Assembly (NCBI RefSeq): GCF_052145335.1
Contig: NZ_JBKQOU010000192.1
Location: 1-8,570, forward strand
Reading direction: 5' to 3'
DNA from: Rhodoblastus sp052145335
Lineage (GTDB): Bacteria; Pseudomonadota; Alphaproteobacteria; Rhizobiales; Beijerinckiaceae
DNA length: 8,570 nucleotides
In this document: piece by piece, positions 1 to 5,554 of the stretch
Layout: each line of letters begins with the position of its first letter
Position numbering within the stretch: the first letter of the stretch is position 1
Made by a program: the position numbers and the translations under genes
The notes under the pieces: generated by a model
Database searches by the model: none
Told to the model about the DNA's origin: nothing
What the model saw: only the letters and a program-made list of their open reading frames with translations

Positions 1-113
1 ATCTTCATCGGCTTGCGCGACATGGCTGGACAATGTGGTCGCCAGCGTCGAGCATAAGGTATGGCCCGGGCGCGACGCCCAATGCCGCGATGAAGACATG
101 AGGGGGATGCCAG
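1..113. other. Left-edge stretch with no assignable gene
   Basis: No gene could be assigned here. On the + strand three readings are open from the left edge: one stops at TAA 55-57, one at TGA 99-101, and one runs into the cytochrome gene until TGA 203-205. None gives a recognisable protein end. The frame ending at 99-101 would finish 12 bases before the cytochrome start and could be the tail of an upstream gene. The stretch ends with a purine-rich AGGGGG at 101-106, which serves as ribosome binding site for the next gene. Confidence 0.3.
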
Positions 114-605
114 ATGAGACTTTTTCTCGCTGCGGCTTTTTCTTGCGCCGCCCTTTGGAGCGCGTGCGCGCAGGAGCGCGCCAACCCCCCGCGATCAGAA
201 AATGAGGCGGCGCAGGTCGCCGACGCCCAGGACCTCGCGGACATCATGGGCGAGACGCAGTTGCGCCATCTCAAGCTGTCCTTCGCCGGTTCGGTGAAAA
301 ACTGGGATCTCGCGGATTATGAAGTGGCGCAAATCGACAAGAGTTTTCGCCGGGCGGCCCAGCTCTATCCCACGTTCGAGAATGTTCCGGTGGCCAGGCT
401 GATAGCCGAAATCAGCGAGCCCGTGCTGGCGGAGGTCAAGAAGTCGATCAAGGACCGCGACCGCGACGCTTTCCTCAGATCCTTCGACAAGCTCACCACG
501 GCCTGCAATTCCTGCCATCAGGAGGCCAAGCTCGGTTTCATCAGGATGCAAGTGCCAACGGCCTCGCCTTTCAGCAATCAGGTTTTCCCGCCGGCTCAAA
601 AGTGA
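114..605 (+). CDS. Exported single-haem cytochrome c, cytochrome c'-like layout
   Basis: This 163-residue protein probably works in the periplasm as a small electron-transfer or ligand-binding haem protein. Residues 1-19 form a signal peptide (Arg at position 2, Ala/Leu/Phe-rich core, Ala-Cys-Ala just before Gln20). The rest is polar and predicted mostly helical, with one haem c attachment motif, CNSCH, at residues 131-135. A single CxxCH at the end of a helical protein of about 140 residues is the layout of cytochrome c' and related class II cytochromes. The roughly 28-residue tail after the haem motif, which includes Met145, is longer than in classical c'. The distal ligand cannot be assigned; Met45 and Met145 are candidates. 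The start is supported by AGGGGG eight bases upstream. The neighbours give no redox partner. Haem attachment is confident; the family is an inference from layout. Confidence 0.8.
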   Translation: MRLFLAAAFSCAALWSACAQERANPPRSENEAAQVADAQDLADIMGETQLRHLKLSFAGSVKNWDLADYEVAQIDKSFRRAAQLYPTFENVPVARLIAEISEPVLAEVKKSIKDRDRDAFLRSFDKLTTACNSCHQEAKLGFIRMQVPTASPFSNQVFPPAQK

Positions 606-647
606 AGCTCAAAGCCCGAGGCCGCCAAATTCGAGGGCGCAGAGCCC

Positions 648-902
648 ATGGACAAGAAATGGCATTTCAACTTCGGCTATCTGCTGTTCGCCTGGATCGC
701 CATATTGTTGTTGCAGCAATATTGGACCACGACGCAGAAAGTCGAAGTCGCGCCCTATATGCTCGCCCGGGCGGAAAGCTTCCGCAGTCAGGCCTTTCCT
801 CCGAAACGCGCTCCGGGGTGAAAGGTCTGGGAGCCTCCGGTGGAAGTGCGTGTGGATGACGCGGTGGCGGCCACGCTCGAGGATCAGCTCGGCGACCAGT
901 GA
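648..902 (+). pseudogene. ftsH: Remnant of an FtsH-type membrane protease (N-terminal part only)
   Basis: ATG at 648 opens a 57-codon frame ending at TGA 819-821. Its first 40 residues have the look of an FtsH N-terminus: a start MDKKWHFNFGY, a single membrane segment at about residues 11-26 (LLFAWIAILLLQQYW), then a short stretch ending in VEVAPY, where FtsH proteins typically have a V-P-Y-S-E-F-like sequence. The same frame continues past the TGA for 26 more codons to TGA 900-902 and reads VEVRVDDAVAATLEDQLGD, similar to the end of the FtsH periplasmic domain (R-V-D-x-x-L-A-x-x-L-E). The AAA+ ATPase (Walker A/B) and the zinc-protease HExxH domain are absent, and too little room remains before hsp20 for them. 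Most likely this is a decayed, internally deleted gene. Alternatively the 57-residue piece could be expressed as a small single-pass membrane protein; its ribosome site (GAGGG about 10 bases upstream) is only fair. Family assignment is from memory of the motif. Confidence 0.55.
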
Positions 903-909
903 TCGCGGC

Positions 910-931
910 GTTCGACGCCATGTTCGACGCC
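910..931 (+). repeat. Direct repeat GTTCGACGCC x2
   Basis: GTTCGACGCC occurs at 910-919 and again at 922-931, separated by AT, a 12-base period. It lies about 150 bases before the hsp20 start. It may be an operator-like repeat or just repeated Phe-Asp-Ala codons in decayed coding sequence; the second is as likely. Confidence 0.5.
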
Positions 932-970
932 GTGGCGCCGCTGTTTCGACAAACCTCATATTTCCCCGCG

Positions 971-998
971 TTGCCGCCGCCAGCTGGGAAGGCATAAA
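971..998 (+). promoter_or_regulatory. Candidate sigma70-type promoter for hsp20
   Basis: TTGCCG at 971-976 and CATAAA at 993-998 are each four-of-six matches to the housekeeping consensus with a 16-base spacer. This would give a leader of about 70 bases before the hsp20 start. A separate CCTCATAT at 954-961 resembles the -10 of heat-shock sigma32 promoters (CCCCATNT), but no convincing CTTGAA-like -35 precedes it. Both are guesses from pattern alone. Confidence 0.25.
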
Positions 999-1064
999 TT
1001 GGCGCGCGATTGGAAAGAGGCCGCCGGTGGAGACAAATTTCCAGCCATCCGCGTCCGTCATATG

Positions 1065-1069
1065 AGGAG
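1065..1069 (+). promoter_or_regulatory. Ribosome binding site that fixes the hsp20 start
   Basis: AGGAG lies 7 bases before ATG 1077. In-frame ATGs at 999 and 1062 have no comparable site in front, and the codons before 1077 encode nothing Hsp20-like, so 1077 is the preferred start. Confidence 0.7.
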
Positions 1070-1076
1070 AGCGGTT

Positions 1077-1619
1077 ATGGACGACCCAGCAAGCAAAGTG
1101 CCGGTCAAGGTCGAGAAGACAGGCCCGGCGGTCAAGGAGGCGGCTGGATTATGGGCGCCGCTCGATACGCTTCGTCATGAAGTCGATCGGCTGTTCGAGA
1201 ATTTTTTGGGGCCGTCGCGGCGCTTTCCGTTCGGCCGCTCGCCGCTCGACTTCGAATTAGCCTGGCCGCGCATCGGCGAATTGGCGATCGCGCCTTCCGT
1301 GGACATAGCCGCGAAAGACAACGAATATGAGATCACGGCTGAATTGCCGGGCCTCGAAGAAAAGGACATCGAGGTTTCGCTGGCCAACGGCGCCCTGACG
1401 ATCAAAGGCGAAAAGAAGGAAGAAAAAGAGGAGAAGGGCAAGGACTATTATCTGTCCGAACGCCGCTATGGCTCCTTCGCCCGTTCCTTCGCTGTCCCCG
1501 AGGGCGTCGACATCGACAAGATCGAGGCGACCTTCTCCAAGGGCGTTCTGACCATCAAAATGCCGAAGACGGCCGAAGCGCAAAAGAACGAAAAGAAGAT
1601 CGAGGTGAAGGCCGGCTGA
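1077..1619 (+). CDS. hsp20: Small heat-shock protein, Hsp20/alpha-crystallin family
   Basis: This 180-residue ATP-independent cytoplasmic chaperone should bind unfolding proteins and hold them for refolding by other chaperones. The N-terminal arm (1-70) contains the LWAPLDTLRHEVDRLFENF segment typical of class A bacterial sHsps. The alpha-crystallin domain spans about 71-165: PSVDIAAKDNEYEITAELPG at 73-92, the acidic/basic loop GEKKEEKEEKGKDYYLSERR at 111-130, YGSFARSFAVPEGVD at 131-145 and the conserved GVLTIKMPK at 156-164. The C-terminal IEV at 175-177 matches the I-x-I/V motif that docks neighbouring subunits in the oligomer. The start at 1077 is chosen over upstream in-frame ATGs because of the AGGAG site. 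A strong hairpin follows the stop, so the gene may be transcribed alone. Nothing is missing or truncated. Confidence 0.95.
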   Translation: MDDPASKVPVKVEKTGPAVKEAAGLWAPLDTLRHEVDRLFENFLGPSRRFPFGRSPLDFELAWPRIGELAIAPSVDIAAKDNEYEITAELPGLEEKDIEVSLANGALTIKGEKKEEKEEKGKDYYLSERRYGSFARSFAVPEGVDIDKIEATFSKGVLTIKMPKTAEAQKNEKKIEVKAG

Positions 1620-1641
1620 TCGCCGCCCAACCTCCGCTTCC

Positions 1642-1692
1642 AAGAAGCTGGCGAGGTTCTGAACTGCCGAAGGCCTCACCAGCTTCTTCTTT
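1642..1692 (+). terminator. Long hairpin between hsp20 and the esterase gene, likely terminator
   Basis: AAGAAGCTGG at 1642-1651 is perfectly complementary to CCAGCTTCTT at 1679-1688. After one mismatch the stem continues with GAGG 1653-1656 against CCTC 1674-1677, and TTC/GAA inside the loop can extend it. The 3' arm is pyrimidine-rich and runs into CTTT, so it can act as a factor-independent terminator after hsp20, though the T tract is interrupted. It ends 25 bases before the next start, so it could also shape the leader of the downstream gene. Confidence 0.6.
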
Positions 1693-1713
1693 GCGCAAGC
1701 GAGGTATGAGGTC

Positions 1714-3027
1714 ATGTCGTCGCTTACAGCCTCCCCCATCGCCGACCTATCCAGACGGCTGCGCGCGAAATCGCAGCCATTGCCGGACCTGCATTCGCCG
1801 GACGCCTTCGCTGCGCATTTCGATGTATTCGCGGACGCCAAAATCGTCCTGCTCGGAGAGGCGTCCCACGGAACCGCGGAGTTCTACAAGGCGCGCGCGG
1901 CCATTACCCATCGTCTGGTCGAGCGCCACGGGTTCCGCATTCTCGCCCTTGAAGCCGACTGGCCCGACGCCGCCGAACTCGATCGCTTCATTCGCCAGCA
2001 CGGCGTCTGGGGCGAACACAGCGCCTTCGTCCACTTCCCGCGCTGGATGTGGCGAAATGTCGAATTCGCCCATTTCCTGAAGACGATGCGCCGGTGGAAT
2101 GAAGGCCGTCCGCTGCACGACCGGCTGGAGCTTCGCGGTTTCGACGTTTACAGCCTGCATCGCTCGCGCGACGAGGTGCTGGCCTATCTTGATCGGGTGG
2201 ATCAGGAAGAAGCCGCTGCGGCGCGGCGGCGATATTCCTGTCTGACGCCCTATCTCGATGCGCCTCAAGCCTATGGGGCGCACGCATTGGCGACGGGACG
2301 CAGTTGCGAAGACGTCGCGGTCGAACAATTGGTGGCCTTGCTCGAACAGCGCCTGGCTTACACCGCCAGGGACGGCGAAAAATATTTCGACGCCGAACAG
2401 AACGCGCGGGTGGTTTGCGCGGCGGAGAGCTACTACCGGGCGATGTATCGCGGCGCGAAAGAAAGTTGGAACCTGCGCGACAGTCATATGTTCGACACGC
2501 TGGAGCGCGTGCTGGAACAACGCGGGCCGGACGCCAAGGCTATCGTCTGGGCGCATAATTCCCATATCGGCGACGCCGGGGCCACGGCGATGGGTGAAAG
2601 CGGCGAGTTCAATATCGGTCAACTCTGCCGGATCAGGTTTCGCGAGAAGGCGGCTCTGATCGGGTTCTCGACCGATCGGGGGAGCGTCTTGGCCGCCGAC
2701 GAATGGGGCGCCAAGCCAAAGGTCAAGACGGTGATTCCCGCGCGTCCCGACAGCTGGGAGCGCGTGTTCCTGGAAGCCGGCCATGCGCGCTCCTTGACTA
2801 ATTGGCGCGCCGACAGCGCGCTCGCCGCGGATTTGTCGCTGCGGCGGCTGGAGCGCGCGATCGGCGTGATTTACCGCCCGGAAACCGAGCGCTGGAGCCA
2901 TTATTTCGACGCTCATCTGTCCAGACAGTTCGACGCCTTGGTCTGGTTCGAGGAAACGTCAGCGGTCAATCCGCTTCCGGGCGCTCCCGCCGAAGGCGCG
3001 CCCGATATCTATCCATTCGGATTGTGA
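1714..3027 (+). CDS. Erythromycin-esterase family hydrolase
   Basis: This 437-residue, probably cytosolic protein belongs to the erythromycin-esterase superfamily (PF05139). The Ere enzymes of this family open the macrolactone ring, but most chromosomal members have unknown substrates, so resistance should not be assumed. The signature block is at residues 44-57 (IVLLGEASHGTAEF), followed by FRILALEADWPDA at 74-86. Glu49, His52 and Glu80 correspond to the catalytic-site acid/base residues of the family. The C-terminal half holds NLRDSHMFDTLE at 253-264 and IVWAHNSHIGD at 277-287, with His281 and His284 as candidates for the remaining active-site histidine. Length matches the family and no key motif is broken. 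GAGG at 1701-1704 sits nine bases before the ATG. No signal peptide is seen. Its place between hsp20 and the host-attachment gene suggests a stress-related rather than antibiotic role, which is inference. Confidence 0.9.
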   Translation: MSSLTASPIADLSRRLRAKSQPLPDLHSPDAFAAHFDVFADAKIVLLGEASHGTAEFYKARAAITHRLVERHGFRILALEADWPDAAELDRFIRQHGVWGEHSAFVHFPRWMWRNVEFAHFLKTMRRWNEGRPLHDRLELRGFDVYSLHRSRDEVLAYLDRVDQEEAAAARRRYSCLTPYLDAPQAYGAHALATGRSCEDVAVEQLVALLEQRLAYTARDGEKYFDAEQNARVVCAAESYYRAMYRGAKESWNLRDSHMFDTLERVLEQRGPDAKAIVWAHNSHIGDAGATAMGESGEFNIGQLCRIRFREKAALIGFSTDRGSVLAADEWGAKPKVKTVIPARPDSWERVFLEAGHARSLTNWRADSALAADLSLRRLERAIGVIYRPETERWSHYFDAHLSRQFDALVWFEETSAVNPLPGAPAEGAPDIYPFGL

Positions 3028-3059
3028 GTCGGCGGCCAAGCGGTCGGATTTCCGCCGGC

Positions 3060-3098
3060 AGGAGGCTTTCAATGTCGCAGGAACGAAAAATGCCCTAA
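3060..3098 (+). other. Mini-ORF of 8 codons behind a perfect Shine-Dalgarno
   Basis: AGGAGG at 3060-3065 is followed at ideal distance (six bases) by ATG 3072. The frame encodes MSQERKMP and stops at TAA 3096-3098. It is in the same frame as the host-attachment gene that starts at 3135, and no other stop lies between, so only one TAA separates a well-placed start from that gene. It could be a leader peptide, the former start of the gene disabled by a stop, or a reinitiation device. Too short to claim as a gene. Confidence 0.4.
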
Positions 3099-3134
3099 CT
3101 GTGTGGCGCCAAGTCCTTTCGTCAGGAGTCCGAA

Positions 3135-3584
3135 ATGAACAAGCTCGCCTTATCGCATGATGCTTTCGTTTTCGTCGGCGACGGCCGCAAGGCGCTGTTT
3201 CTTCGCAATGACGGCGATGAGAAATTCGCCAATCTGGTGACCGAACGAATCTTCGCCGACGAGAATCCGCCGACGCACGAACAAGGTAGCGACCGTCCCG
3301 GCCGCGCCTTCATGGCCGCCCATTCAACCAGCCGCAGCGCCATGGAGACTACGGATTGGCACGAGATCGAGGAGCGCCGCTTCGTTCAGCGTGTCTCCGC
3401 CGCTTTGGAGGACCTTGTACGAACTCGGGGCGTTCGGGAACTGGTCATCGCGGCGCCGCCGCGCGCGCTTGCGGAACTGAGGGCTTCGCTTCACGCCGAT
3501 GTCAAGGCGAGGATCGTCGCTGAAATCGACAAGGACCTGACCAAACACCCCGTATGGGAAATCGAGAAGCATCTTATAGGGTGA
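3135..3584 (+). CDS. Host-attachment family protein (PF10116 type)
   Basis: This 149-residue soluble protein fits the family named 'protein required for attachment to host cells', which is related to the baeRF/eRF1 fold. The name comes from early work in plant-associated bacteria; the biochemical role is not established. Visible family features are an opening beta strand plus loop (FVFVGDGRKALFLRN, 11-25), a central block with charged residues and ENPPTHEQGSDRPGR (43-57), a helix RRFVQRVSAALEDLV (81-95), the strand-loop LVIAAPPRALAELR (103-116) and the closing motif DLTKHPVWEIEKHL (134-147). CAGGAG at 3123-3128 precedes the start. No signal peptide or membrane segment is present, which argues against a surface adhesin. 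It follows the esterase by 107 bases that include the in-frame mini-ORF, so it may be translationally influenced by that element. Residue-level function cannot be assigned. Confidence 0.85.
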   Translation: MNKLALSHDAFVFVGDGRKALFLRNDGDEKFANLVTERIFADENPPTHEQGSDRPGRAFMAAHSTSRSAMETTDWHEIEERRFVQRVSAALEDLVRTRGVRELVIAAPPRALAELRASLHADVKARIVAEIDKDLTKHPVWEIEKHLIG

Positions 3585-3682
3585 CGGCCGCGTCGGAACC
3601 TTTGCGGGGAATCGTCGAATAAACTCGCGCGTTTGGCTTTGATCGCCGGTTGGCCGCCTGATCCTGATCATGGACGCCGCCA

Positions 3683-3705
3683 TCGGTCAGCCGTTTAATG
3701 ACCGA
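3683..3705. repeat. Inverted repeat upstream of polX
   Basis: TCGGTCA at 3683-3689 is perfectly complementary to TGACCGA at 3699-3705 around a 9-base loop. No T tract follows on either strand, so a simple terminator is unlikely. It lies about 70 bases before polX and could be an operator for a dimeric regulator or a leader hairpin. Confidence 0.45.
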
Positions 3706-3737
3706 CAGGGACCGGCCTGAAGACAGTCTTCGCCGAA

Positions 3738-3765
3738 AGGCTCCAGGCTCCAGGCGCCAGGACAG
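3738..3765 (+). repeat. 7-base tandem repeat just before the polX start
   Basis: AGGCTCC, AGGCTCC, AGGCGCC and AGGACAG follow each other without gaps; the first two are identical and the last two are decayed. Each unit begins with AGG and the last supplies the only Shine-Dalgarno-like bases near ATG 3772. The remaining intergenic stretch from 3585 to 3771 shows no gene. Confidence 0.55.
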
Positions 3766-3771
3766 CGAGCG

Positions 3772-5535
3772 ATGACGCGCGAACGAGTCGAGACGGTTCA
3801 GCAGTCGAAAGTGCGCAACGAAGATATTGCCCGCGCCTTTGGCGAGGTTGCGGATATTCTTGAGCTTGAGGAAGAAAACCCATTCCGCATTCGGGCCTAC
3901 CGCAATGCGGCGCGCACTTTGCGCGGTCTGGGCGAAGAGGTCGCCGTCATGATCGCGCGCGGCGGCGATCCCGACGACCTGCCGGGCATAGGCAAGGATC
4001 TGGCCACGCAAATCAGGGAAATGACATCGACCGGCCGTCTGGCGAAACTTGACCGGCTGCGCCCCGAGGTTCACGCGCTTGCGCTCGAACTCTGTCACGT
4101 CTCCGGTATCGGCCCCCGGCGCGCCATGGACCTTTGCCTGGGCCTGAAGCCGCGACCGCATTTTCTTGCCGATGTTCTTGTGGCCTGTCGCGAAGGTCGC
4201 GTCCGTTCTCTGCCCGGATTCGGAGTTGTCAGCGAGCAATCGCTTGCGGAGCGGCTGAAGGCGAGCATGGGTCGGGAAAAGCGGTTCAAGCTGGCCGACG
4301 TTCAAGCCATTGCAAATGAATTGCTTGCCAATCTTCGGGGCGATCCGGCGGTCGAAACCGCCGAAATGGCTGGCAGCTACCGGCGCAAAAAGGAAACGGT
4401 CGGCGATCTCGACCTTGTCGTGGCTTCAAACGCGCCGGAGCGCGTGACCCGGCGTTTCCTGTCCATGCCCGAGATGGCGCAGGTTCTGGCGACGGGGCGC
4501 ACGAAGACCAGCATCGTTCTGACCGGCGGCGTCCAGGTCGATCTGCGTATCGTGCCCGCCGAGAGTTTTGGCGCGGCCTTGCTCTACTTTACCGGCAGCA
4601 AGGCCCACAACATCGAGTTGCGTCGCATGGCGCAACGGCAGGGAATGAAGATCAACGAATATGGCGTCTTCGATGGCAAGGACCGTGTCGCCGGGGCGAC
4701 CGAAGACTCGATCTATCGAACCTTTGGCCTCGCCTATATCGAGCCGGAATTACGCGAGAACAGCGGCGAGATCGAAGCCGCCGCGCAGGGGCGGCTGCCC
4801 GATCTGGTCCGGCTTGTGGACATCAAGGGCGACCTCCACGCCCACACCAGCGCCAGCGACGGGATGAATAACCTGCGCGAAATGGCGCTCGCGGCCCGCG
4901 CGCGCGGGCTGGACTATATGGCCGTGACGGATCACTCGCGGCGTTTGACGGTCGCACATGGACTGACGGCCGACCGGCTGCTGCAGCAAATCGACGCGAT
5001 CGACCGGTTCAATGCCGAAAATGCCGGCTTCACGGTTCTCAAGGGCGTCGAAGTCGATATTCTGAGCGACGGAAAACTCGATCTTCCCGATGACGCACTC
5101 GGGCGGCTGGATATTGTCGTGGCGGCCATTCATTCTGATTTCGCATTGTCGCGCGAAAAACAGACCGAACGCATCCTGCGGGCGCTGGACAACAAATATG
5201 TCTCGGTTCTCGCGCATCCCACTGGCCGGCTGCTGCTTGAACGCGACGCATGTGACATCGACATGAAACGCATTTTTCGCGCGGCGCGGTTGCGCGGTTG
5301 CTTTATGGAAATCAATGCCCAGCCGGATCGTCTCGACCTCTCCAACGCGCATTGCCGCATGGCCAGGGAGGAAGGGGTGAAACTAAGCCTCGGCTCCGAC
5401 GCCCATCGCGTCGGCGATTTCGCCGATCTGGCGTTTGGAATCAACCAGGCGCGGCGCGGCTGGCTGGAGGTGGGAGACATAGTCAATACGCTTACGGTTT
5501 CTGAATTGAAGGCGCTGCTCGCCGCAGCGCGGTAG
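3772..5535 (+). CDS. polX: Bacterial PolX: family X DNA polymerase with PHP exonuclease domain
   Basis: This 587-residue cytoplasmic enzyme fills short gaps in base-excision and break repair; its PHP domain carries metal-dependent 3'-5' exonuclease and related end-cleaning activity. Helix-hairpin-helix DNA-binding motifs are visible as LPGIGKDLATQI (70-81), VSGIGPRRAMDL (110-121) and LPGFG (147-151). The polymerase palm has GSYRRKKETVGDLDLVV at 201-217, with Asp212 and Asp214, and the third acid Asp257 in VQVDLRIV; YFTGSKAHNIELR (272-284) is also typical. The PHP domain (about 350-580) keeps its metal ligands: His356 and His358 in DLHAHTSASDG, His388 in TDHS, Glu426 in GVEVDI, His454 in AAIHSDF, His482 in LAHPTG, and Asp543 with His545 in GSDAH. 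Length is normal for bacterial PolX. The start carries about 13 residues more than the core requires; GTG 3811 is an alternative. It heads the polX-prs-pncB run. Confidence 0.95.
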   Translation: MTRERVETVQQSKVRNEDIARAFGEVADILELEEENPFRIRAYRNAARTLRGLGEEVAVMIARGGDPDDLPGIGKDLATQIREMTSTGRLAKLDRLRPEVHALALELCHVSGIGPRRAMDLCLGLKPRPHFLADVLVACREGRVRSLPGFGVVSEQSLAERLKASMGREKRFKLADVQAIANELLANLRGDPAVETAEMAGSYRRKKETVGDLDLVVASNAPERVTRRFLSMPEMAQVLATGRTKTSIVLTGGVQVDLRIVPAESFGAALLYFTGSKAHNIELRRMAQRQGMKINEYGVFDGKDRVAGATEDSIYRTFGLAYIEPELRENSGEIEAAAQGRLPDLVRLVDIKGDLHAHTSASDGMNNLREMALAARARGLDYMAVTDHSRRLTVAHGLTADRLLQQIDAIDRFNAENAGFTVLKGVEVDILSDGKLDLPDDALGRLDIVVAAIHSDFALSREKQTERILRALDNKYVSVLAHPTGRLLLERDACDIDMKRIFRAARLRGCFMEINAQPDRLDLSNAHCRMAREEGVKLSLGSDAHRVGDFADLAFGINQARRGWLEVGDIVNTLTVSELKALLAAAR

Positions 5536-5543
5536 TCCAGAAT

Positions 5544-5548
5544 GGAGG
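5544..5548 (+). promoter_or_regulatory. Ribosome binding site fixing the start of the PAS-PRPP synthetase
   Basis: GGAGG lies six bases before ATG 5555. It supports translation from this ATG, which includes the extra N-terminal domain, rather than from an internal start close to the synthetase core. Confidence 0.75.
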
Positions 5549-5554
5549 CCTGAA

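Larger units (their letters stand above)
903..1076. other. Intergenic stretch upstream of hsp20
   Basis: No convincing gene is seen here. A 32-codon frame starting at GTG 899 and ending at TAA 995-997 has GC-rich third positions in its first half but no recognisable product. It overlaps the preceding TGA as GTGA and may be more decayed coding sequence. The stretch contains the direct repeat at 910-931 and the candidate hsp20 promoter at 971-998. No long inverted repeat or clear RNA thermometer was recognised by eye. Confidence 0.35.

Noticed and set aside
602..859. 85-codon + strand frame starting GTG 602 over the ftsH remnant
   Set aside because: The Arg-rich translation has no features. 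The frame starting at 648 gives the FtsH-like membrane anchor instead, so this one is a shadow.
954..961. CCTCATAT as a sigma32 heat-shock -10 box
   Set aside because: It resembles CCCCATNT, but no CTTGAA-like -35 occurs at a workable spacing (the best nearby is CGTGGC at 931-936), so it is not claimed as a promoter.
999..1076. Upstream extension of hsp20 from an earlier in-frame ATG
   Set aside because: The extra 26 residues do not resemble an Hsp20 arm, and the clear AGGAG site lies before ATG 1077.
1747..2916. Long antisense open frame of 389 codons opposite the esterase gene
   Set aside because: It lies wholly opposite a gene with clear family motifs. High GC in third positions of the sense gene suppresses stops on the other strand, and the translation shows no recognisable domain.
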